Shown in pieces: positions 57,048-64,000 of a stretch of 64,000 nt of DNA. Source of the stretch: Cliona cf. orientalis (taxonomy: Eukaryota > Porifera > Demospongiae > Clionaida > Clionaidae); contig OZ005699.1 in the NCBI GenBank assembly GCA_963930775.1, forward strand, positions 7,275,501-7,339,500, written 5' to 3'. Each line of letters begins with the position of its first letter. The stretch's first letter is position 1. Below the pieces are notes generated by a model. That model made no database searches. It was given only the letters and a program-made list of their open reading frames with translations, and was not told the origin of the DNA. Made by a program: the position numbers and the translations under genes.

Positions 57048-58326
57048 CAACCATTAAGTAAAGCAACCAAGTCTGCATGGTCACAAAATTCAAAGGGTCA
57101 TGGCATTGGCTGTGGTGAATAACTACCGCAGGGCTATAATTATTAAGATTGACCTGCGGGTAGCAGCTGAGGGAAAGCACCTTGCAATTGTAGCTGTGCA
57201 TGTACGCCAGCTGTGGTTTGCACCTTGTACTTTTCCATTTTATTCAGTACTACAAATACCGTTCAATCTCGACCTCAATCAATAAATCACTGAACTGTCT
57301 CGCTCTCATACTATCTCTATAGAATGAGTATGACAAGGTCTCTTTCTCTGGGAATTGACATTGTATCCATGTTTGAATAGAGTCTGTTAAATCATCAGGA
57401 ATACATTGCCGCGAAGGAGCATGCATGCAACACACATAATATTATAGTATAGTATAAATAATATTATCTCTTTCCAGATTTGACATCATAACCACCCTTA
57501 TACATGGGCCTGAATATCATTAAAATTAATACGTAAGTTACAACAAGAGTAAAATTTATATATCCTCTTGGTTATACGTATAGTAACTATCAAACACTGA
57601 TATAATATAGAGCATGCAGTGCAGCACCAAATTTATAGGTTCATGGTTTGTAGATTAGTCACTGGATCAAAACTAAGATTTCCTTAATGATATGTCATGT
57701 TTACCAAAACAAGACCTTTCCTACACGTTTGTTAGAGGTAGAATTTTTTCTGAAATTCAATGTGGACCGCATGAGGTACGTACACACATTTTAAAAATAT
57801 TTTAATGATTAATTTTAGTACGGATTTCATGCAAGTAGGAAATCTGTAGGATTCTGTAGGATAAGGCAAAAGTTACTACACATTCAGCATACATTCTGCT
57901 CTATCCTAGTGCAGTCCACATTCACAAATAATTCTGCCTCTGACAAATATGTGTAGGAAAGGTCATGTTTAGTAAACACCCAACATATATAAAGGAAAAT
58001 TCTTCCAATGCAAGCACATGCTTGTTCTGTATAGTGCACATTGTATGTTGACTCAGTACTGATTCAGAAGAATTTAAATTTGAAAATGAATGCATACAGT
58101 ATTAGCTACTATGTGTACGTATACTCCAAAATTGCATCTAGCATGCAACACCTGCATGTATAATAATATTATTATAATATGTACGTGGCATTATAATTAT
58201 TTAGCTTATATACTGAATGTGCCTATAATCCACACATACTCCATTTCATTAGCTCCATTCCATTTCTTTCCAGTTTCCTCTATTCCAGTCCAGTATGTGA
58301 TATATTATAACATCTAGGGACAGTGA
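57048..58326. other. Non-coding interval leading to EF5
   Basis: Bases 57320-57390 carry a fragment of the EF upstream block (ATCCATGTTTGAATAGAGTC). Bases 58090-58325 resemble the proximal upstream region of EF1/EF2 (AAATTGCATCTAGC, GAATGTGCCTATAATC). No gene. Confidence 0.5.
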
Positions 58327-58336
58327 CTATTTAAGT
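58327..58336 (+). promoter_or_regulatory. TATA-like core promoter of EF5
   Basis: CTATTTAAGT, 101 bases before the start, same context as EF1 and EF2. Confidence 0.5.
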
Positions 58337-58427
58337 GGCTTTGTATGACAGTGGATTCATCATCTTCACTGTCTTCTCCAAGTTCATCAAAAGATCCCAA
58401 ATTCACTTCTACACACCAAATATTATT

Positions 58428-58895
58428 ATGATGGTTCTGAAGGTAGTCATTGTTCTCATGGCTGTAGCCAGCTATGTATCTGTAGCCAATGCGAAATGCT
58501 GTGGTGGTTGTCCACTGAGTGGTTCGTGTTCTGATAATACCGGGTGTACTCCCTGGATCAACTGCTGTGCAACTCGTTCCTGCAATTGGTTCTGTTGCAA
58601 CTGCGCTGGAGTGTGCCGTAGAAATTCACTCCTTCAGAGCCTGCTCGGTGAGGCTAAGGTTGAAGCTGACAACCTTGAAGAGGCTGTTAAGCGTTTCAAT
58701 CATTTTGATACTGACAAAAATGGAGCCATAGACATCAACGAGATGAAGCAAGTTAATCGTGGCCCAGCGTACATTGGAGAAGCGGCATTCCAAAGCGTTG
58801 ATGTTAATAAAGATGGCAGGGTCACCATTGAAGAATTTGATGAAGATGCAGGAAGGGCTCTCCAGGAGAAAATCAGACAAGAGCTTGCCAACTGA
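58428..58895 (+). CDS. Secreted 12-cysteine, two-EF-hand protein (EF5)
   Basis: Single exon, 155 residues from the MM start at 58428; the frame is open upstream but without ATG. Signal peptide (MMVLKVVIVLMAVASYVSVA), twelve cysteines with the family spacing (KCCGGCPLSGSC, NCCATRSCNWFCCNCAGVC), and two EF hands (DTDKNGAIDINE, DVNKDGRVTIEE). It is the most divergent copy: shorter linker, Trp replacing Ile in the NIFCC block, more acidic helix before EF1. It faces B4 (convergent, about 710 bases apart). A fragment of a very similar gene lies at 62350. Confidence 0.88.
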   Translation: MMVLKVVIVLMAVASYVSVANAKCCGGCPLSGSCSDNTGCTPWINCCATRSCNWFCCNCAGVCRRNSLLQSLLGEAKVEADNLEEAVKRFNHFDTDKNGAIDINEMKQVNRGPAYIGEAAFQSVDVNKDGRVTIEEFDEDAGRALQEKIRQELAN

Positions 58896-59603
58896 TTTTG
58901 AGGGAACCCACTGTTTTATAAGGACTTGGAACAATTTTATAGTTATACTGTAGCTGATGTGAACATTTAGCTTTTAGTTACTGTAACTGTTATTACTAGC
59001 ATTAATTGTAACGAATGCACCTTGTATAAGGCAATTATACGCTTTATGTAGAATATCTACAGTATTTTTGAAGCAATGATTACAGTGTACAAGCAATTCC
59101 TCACAATGTCATTATATATACATGCTGCCGCACTTTCTGACGTGTAATTCCAATTGTAGTGTTAATTCATTTGAAGGTTCACATAATTATGCATACTTCA
59201 TCAAGAAATTTAATGATAATTGTATAATTATACGTATACACCTATATGCCGCCTGATGGTAAATGCTTGTTACGTATAACAATTACACATTAATTTTAGC
59301 ACCCTTAGTTTAAATTTGTGAATATAGCTATTATAAATCAACAAAGTGCTTGAGAAATATCTACATTGAATTATTGGCGAATGCAGTAATTTAAATCATG
59401 ATTATCATACCCAACAGAGTTTAACTTAGAGCTAGTTTTCCCACACGCTGTAATAACTATAAGGAAGTAACAGCAAATATCAAAACAACTGAATCAGATT
59501 ATTAGACTATAATAAAGAGATTTATTACATTAATCAAGAGTATTACATAATTTACAGTAATATTAAGGCAGTGCATGTCTCTGTTAACAATGTTTTATAG
59601 CGG
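58896..59603. other. 3' flank between EF5 and B4
   Basis: Homologous but more diverged than the EF2-B2 interval. No gene. Confidence 0.6.
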
Positions 59604-61274
59604 CTAGTGTCTACAGTCTCTCACACATTGATAAATTGCACATATAAAGAGAAAGAACACCATCACAGTGACTCCAATAGATGCTCCTAGGATATAGATC
59701 ACTTTATTATGTGATGTGCCCATTAAAAACAAGATTCCAACTGACGTGAAAATCGATCCATCTGCATGACACATCCAATCTTTCTTATAAGGTTTTGCCA
59801 CGTAGAAGAATACTCCGATCATAACGTGAATCACTCCAAGGGCCGCCCATTCCCAAACTATTGCATTGTCTTTGTATTCCTTTAGTACAATAATTATAAA
59901 TTCACAACCAAAGCCAATTCTGAGCAGCAAGCAGAGAGCAGATAGGGATCTAAAATCTCTTGTATCTCTAGTTCCATCCTTGTACCATCCTTGGAATATG
60001 TCCATGATTTGACAAATTACGTCCCACCTTCGAAGTCCTATGCAATGCAAACATCTTTTAAATGATCTCAGTGGGTATAGCAATAAGAAGAGTGGGTGCA
60101 ATAAAAGTACCACGAGTGTAACAAGTGCTAGAACAGCATAGGGTATATGCTCAGCATGAAAGAACTTTATGGTTGGATCATAGAGAAGGACTGTTGAGTT
60201 GGAGATTACAGATCCTTGACTGTTGTAGGACTGAATTGGTAAGAGTAAGACAATGGATACGAATAGAAGCTTGGAATAGGAGAGAAGAAAGAATGTTGCG
60301 GATGTATTTAAGATTCTTCTCTTGGGATTCCAATCGTTACGAAAAAGCATCGAATACAACCGAAGTGGAGAGCTTAAAATCACAACTACTCTGCAGTTTC
60401 TATCATGTAGTTCTAAACAAAGCAAGATGATGGCTGTTAGCACCAGTGGGTAGATGGCAATAGCATAGTCAAACAAAAGAATTTGTAAAGCTTTTCCTGA
60501 ATGTGTAACACACGTAGGTGAAAGAAAGTGGTGGAAATAATCCAAGTTCCAAATATCTATGATTGTTAATATTACTTTTGTGAATTTTTCTCCAAATGCA
60601 CACACCACTCTAGACTCTAGTGTAGCACGAAATTTGAATGCGAATACCACCAACTGAATGTACGTTATAGTGACATTGAATGGACTGGAGGTTGCACTAA
60701 GTTGAAGTGGTACGAGTATAAGGTACATAGAAGTGATCATAGTCAACTGAAATATAAAGTAGAGTATCCATAGATACTGGTGTTTCGAACAATCAGCACA
60801 GACTGTGCCATCAGTGAATAGCGTTGGTCCATAGCCTTCCACACATTGTCTACACTGTGATCCTTGTCGATTGTACCCTCTACACATGGTGTAATCTAGG
60901 CCAATACCAGAAATATTTGCTGGTATACGATAGGCATCAGAAATGGTATACTCTTCGCATGTTTTATCAATGTTCCACTGATTGAATAGACAAGATTGGA
61001 GCTCAGCTTGCTTAGTGAGATTGTTCCATGTCATACAGTTGCCACGTTTTATATAGAGAAAGCTGCCAATGCAGTTGACAATTCCATTATGGCTGTTGCC
61101 ACACTTGCATTGTCCAGCTAGGCCCGGGACATGCCACAGGGGGCATTTGACTGTGTTGTGTTTGATGGTTTTATCACTTGTAGCTGGGCAAAAACATACT
61201 AGCATCAACAGTATTAAACACTCAATAAACTTCACAATATTAAGCGTAGAAGCGTTAACATTGGACAAAGCCAT
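59604..61274 (-). CDS. Subfamily B multipass membrane protein (B4), intact
   Basis: Single exon, 556 residues. Starts MALSNVNASTL as B2, with hydrophobic signal, then CPLWHVPGLAGQCKCGNSHN, ectodomain, MCRGYNRQGSQCRQCVEGYG...CADC, about nine hydrophobic segments, FFLLSYSKLLF, QGWYKDGTRDTRDFRSLSAL and tail CVRDCRH. The NCIGSF region that is broken by TGCA in B2 is intact here. It is convergent with EF5 and divergent from a B' relic. As with A and C, ligand and activity are unknown; the shared LLSYxKLL block marks common descent of the multipass region. Confidence 0.86.
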   Translation of the reverse strand: MALSNVNASTLNIVKFIECLILLMLVCFCPATSDKTIKHNTVKCPLWHVPGLAGQCKCGNSHNGIVNCIGSFLYIKRGNCMTWNNLTKQAELQSCLFNQWNIDKTCEEYTISDAYRIPANISGIGLDYTMCRGYNRQGSQCRQCVEGYGPTLFTDGTVCADCSKHQYLWILYFIFQLTMITSMYLILVPLQLSATSSPFNVTITYIQLVVFAFKFRATLESRVVCAFGEKFTKVILTIIDIWNLDYFHHFLSPTCVTHSGKALQILLFDYAIAIYPLVLTAIILLCLELHDRNCRVVVILSSPLRLYSMLFRNDWNPKRRILNTSATFFLLSYSKLLFVSIVLLLPIQSYNSQGSVISNSTVLLYDPTIKFFHAEHIPYAVLALVTLVVLLLHPLFLLLYPLRSFKRCLHCIGLRRWDVICQIMDIFQGWYKDGTRDTRDFRSLSALCLLLRIGFGCEFIIIVLKEYKDNAIVWEWAALGVIHVMIGVFFYVAKPYKKDWMCHADGSIFTSVGILFLMGTSHNKVIYILGASIGVTVMVFFLFICAIYQCVRDCRH

Positions 61275-61839
61275 GATTCAGAAGTTGCTTGGAAAATATC
61301 TTCTGCTATAGTTATAGCTACTATATTATATTCATGACGAATATATAATGGAAACTCTTTATGACACTAATGGAGGCTAAATTTACTTTGTTACAGCTTA
61401 TGTAATTAATCTTTGTTTACACTGAAACATTCATTATAAGTTCCATTAGCCATTAAGAGCAATTGCACAAAGGATAAACATTTTGAAAACATTTAAGCTC
61501 TCTTATGACATCATACAATGTCATAAGCTATAATAATAATATTATACTGTAACAATGTCATGTAGGAAAGTAACACCATAATAGTCGAGTATAAAATTTT
61601 TACTATGGCCTGGCTCATGGAGGAGGGGGCAATGGCTATTATGAAATATGCCCACAATGAATATCCATAGTCTGAAGAGTATTTTTAGTTTGCAGGTGCG
61701 ACGTATGTTACAGTACTAGTGGTGTGCCAGGTTTCTATGCTATTTTGCTATTTCAATATCACTGATTCAGAGTTCTATTAAATTTTGATTATAATATGAA
61801 GAGCCAAAATTAATTTCTTACTTAGTGCTACTGATATCG
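61275..61839. other. Intergenic between B4 and B' relic 3
   Basis: No gene seen; start regions of the divergent pair. Confidence 0.5.
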
Positions 61840-62348
61840 TACTTTTTCTTATCAGCTAATAGTATGATAGGTAATTCAGGTACAAGTAACAGGAGAGCCT
61901 GTAAACTCTGGCATTATCTGAGAAATGGACATTGCTATTGTGGGACCACAGATCATGGAGTAGTCATTGACAAGTGTGACAACCATTTCAGCAGGGCAGT
62001 TGTGTAACATGGGACAATGCAATTTGCAACAGGCAGTGCAGAAGTTCACCGTTGCTTATTCACTAAGTGGAGTGACTACACGTGTATGAAACGTGATTTT
62101 TATGAAATCTCAACTACCATTTCTGGTGAAGAGCTAGCTGAACCACTTCACTTGTGATGATTACAGCAGGGAGGGAAGATATTGCGGTCAGTGTACAGAT
62201 GGCTATGGACCTGCTGTGTTTTCCGATGGCGCCACTTGCATTGATTGCTCTAAGCATGGATATCTTTGGATACTCAATCTTGTGTTTCAACTCTTTATGG
62301 TAACAATTTTAGGTCTCCTTTTGATACTATTTCAGATCAAAGGAATAT
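61840..62348 (+). pseudogene. B' relic 3, fused to an EF fragment
   Basis: The best-preserved B' copy. Bases 61850-61985 encode ACKLWHYLRNGHCYCGTTDH, parallel to the B ectodomain start CPLWH...GQCKCGDSHN. After frame breaks, 62145-62340 reads FTCDDYSREGRYCGQCTDGY, FSDGATCIDCS and HGYLWILNLVFQLFMVTILG, i.e. cysteine motif and first membrane segment. It then runs into EF-hand sequence at 62350. Confidence 0.8.
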
Positions 62349-62349
62349 T

Positions 62350-62505
62350 TAGATGAAGCAAGTTAATCGTGGCCCAGGGTACGTTGGAGAAGTGGCACTC
62401 CAAAGCGTTGATGTTAATAAAGATGGCAGGGTCAGCATTGAAGAATCTGATGAAGATGCAGGAAGGGCTCTCCAGGAGAAAATCAGACAAGAGCTTGCCA
62501 ACTGA
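62350..62505 (+). pseudogene. EF-hand gene 3' fragment (EF6)
   Basis: About 50 codons nearly identical to the end of EF5, from EMKQVNRGP to EKIRQELAN and the stop at 62503-62505, plus some 3' flank. The second EF loop is kept (DVNKDGRVSIEE) but Phe after it is Ser. Signal peptide, cysteine domain and first EF loop are absent. Confidence 0.85.
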
Positions 62506-62607
62506 TTTTGAGGGAACCCACTATTTTATAAGGACTCGGAACAATTTTATAGTTACTGTAGCTGATATGAACATTTAGCTTTCTCTATTCAGCGATAATT
62601 TAAGATG

Positions 62608-63152
62608 TCATGGATTAAATGATCTCAGTGGGTATAGCAATAAGAAGAGTGGGTGTAAGAAAAGTACTACAAGTGTAACAAGTGCTAGAATAGTATAGGG
62701 TATAGCTATGCTCAGAGTGGAAGATTTTTATGGTTGGATCATAAAAAAGGACTGTTGAGTTGGAGATTACAGATTTTTTTTCTATAACATTTTTGCATCT
62801 AGACGCAAGGATACATACAATAGCTTCTATGCTAATACGTGGTATGCACCCTACTAATTATGTATACTACAGTTAAGACTTCAGTTTGGCTCTTGTGCGT
62901 GCTGCAATAGGGGTCCAGGTTCTGGTGCTCCTTGTGCACACGTGGAGGCCAGGCTTTCCATCAACAATTGAGAAATTGACTGTTGCATGGTCTGGGATTG
63001 TCAAACTGGCACCAGAGGAGTCGCTGTCTGTTTCAGAATCACTAGATGACACTGTTGTAGGACTGAATTGGTAAGAGCAAGCCAATGGATACGACGAATA
63101 GAAGCTTGGAATAGGAGAGAAGAAAGAATATGTTGCAGACGTATTTAAGATT
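62608..63152 (-). pseudogene. Subfamily B fragment (B5), interrupted
   Basis: Minus-strand B similarity at 62608-62775 and 63049-63152 (centre of the multipass region, up to the LLSYSKLLF block), split by about 273 bases of foreign sequence. The foreign piece has a short minus-strand open stretch (SSSDSETDSDSSGASLTIPD to a stop near 62877) of unknown origin. The right end is cut by the Penelope-like element. Order EF6 then convergent B5 repeats the cassette. Confidence 0.8.
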
Positions 63153-64000
63153 CCATGACCACCTTAATGAACAGCACCCTGCCATCCAGTTTACTAGGGA
63201 AGAAGAAGTGGAGGGTAGAATCCCATTCCTAGATACCCTTGTGGAAAGGAGAGGGTCCAGAATGCAGACGTCGGTCTATCGTAAACCAACCAGCACAGAT
63301 AGGTACATCCACTATAGCTCACACCACCAAAGGAGAGTTCTGAGAGGCACACTGTGTTCAATGAGAGATAGGGCACACAACCTCTGCCGGGATTCATCTG
63401 TGGATGGCGAACTGACACACCTTACGAGAATCTTTGAATCCAATGGCTACCCTACATCATTCGTCAGACGAGTTCTCAACCAACCTCCGACACGGAACAA
63501 TGGCAGTACATGCAAAACTGAAGAGGGGGAGGAGAGCAAGCCTAAGGTACTCTACCTACCATACATCCGGGGTGTGAGCGAGAGAATAGAACGTGGATGC
63601 AGGAATCTGGGGGTGAGAACTGTATTCAAGTCACGCAACACCCTTAGGCAGACCCTGATGAACGTCAAGAGCAGAACACCAAGAGAGTGTAAACGCGGGG
63701 CAGTATATGAGATCCCCTGTGCTGACTGTGACTCAGTCTACATTGGGGAGACAGGACGCAGCCTCAAGGACCGGATAAAGGAACATAAGTATGCTGTCAA
63801 CAGAGGAGATATGAAGAACGGAGTAGCCGCACATGCCTGGTATTCCCAACACCAGGTGGATTGGTCCTCAGCCAAAGTGAGAACGGTGGAACCGTTCCTC
63901 TGGAAGCGGAAGGTACTGGAGGCCATCCACATACAGAGAGAGGCAAGTACATCCAACCTTGACTGCGGCCTCCAGTTGAATCCAATATGGACACCCATCC
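63152..64000 (+). mobile_element. Penelope-like retroelement: end of reverse transcriptase plus GIY-YIG endonuclease
   Basis: The frame is open without a stop from 63152 to the window end (283 codons). It begins in the last part of the reverse transcriptase (FHDHLNEQHPAIQFTREEE, IPFLDTLVERRG, SVYRKPTSTDRYIHYSSHHQ) and continues through a basic linker into GIY-YIG endonuclease: YEIPCADCDSVYIGETGRSL, KDRIKEHKYAV, then HQVDW and FLWKRKVLEAIHIQREAS. CADC upstream of YIG is the usual metal-binding pair. Penelope-like elements nick DNA with this nuclease and reverse-transcribe in place. The catalytic RT part is missing on the left (5' truncation into B5), so this copy is dead; its stop codon and 3' end lie beyond the window. 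Confidence 0.92.

Noticed and set aside
1..64000. tRNA, rRNA or other structural RNA genes
   Set aside because: I looked for tRNA B-box-like and rRNA-like strings on both strands by eye and found none I could support.

Overview
The window looks like nuclear DNA from a sponge, most likely a demosponge. It is AT-rich, genes have GT-AG introns, and simple AT repeats, small foldback transposons and strings such as tagctagcta are everywhere. The dominant gene content is a family of multipass membrane proteins, one subfamily with an N-terminal right-handed beta-helix, of a kind I associate with sponges. The organism call is an inference from content; no marker gene in the window proves it.

Layout. 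0-4.4 kb: minus-strand kelch-repeat gene (partial), a small possible secreted or membrane protein, and a three-exon secreted six-cysteine protein whose first intron carries two foldback elements. 4.4-7.7 kb: a promoter and 5' exon candidate, then a TMEM45-family gene. 8.3-31.8 kb: subfamilies A (short ectodomain plus multipass region) and C (beta-helix plus the same kind of region): A1 intact, C2 a frameshifted pseudogene, C1 nearly intact, A2 intact, A3 and A4 broken. Between C2 and C1 sits a convergent pair: an intron-containing transposase-like gene and a gene with the zinc-binding 'ballast' domain known from the P2X7 receptor tail. 31.8-63.2 kb: a repeated cassette made of a secreted 12-cysteine plus two-EF-hand protein (plus strand), a convergent subfamily B membrane gene (minus strand), and a decayed plus-strand relative called B' here. 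Five EF-hand genes and one fragment remain; of the B copies, two are open reading frames without obvious damage (B3, B4), one has a 4-nt frameshift (B2), and three are fragments. 48.9-58 kb is mostly mobile-element debris. The last 850 bases are the 3' half of a Penelope-like retroelement with its GIY-YIG endonuclease; a second Penelope-like 3' end near 54.1 kb keeps a hammerhead ribozyme motif.

How it fits together. Subfamilies A, B and C share one plan: signal peptide, a cysteine motif around NRxGxxCxxC, then a multipass region with a conserved LLSYxKLL segment. The repeated linkage of a secreted Ca-binding cysteine-rich protein with a surface-receptor-like gene is the most interesting pattern here. 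Whether they act together is untested. Duplication, inversion, transposon insertion and recurrent 4-nt palindromic insertions have all shaped the cluster.
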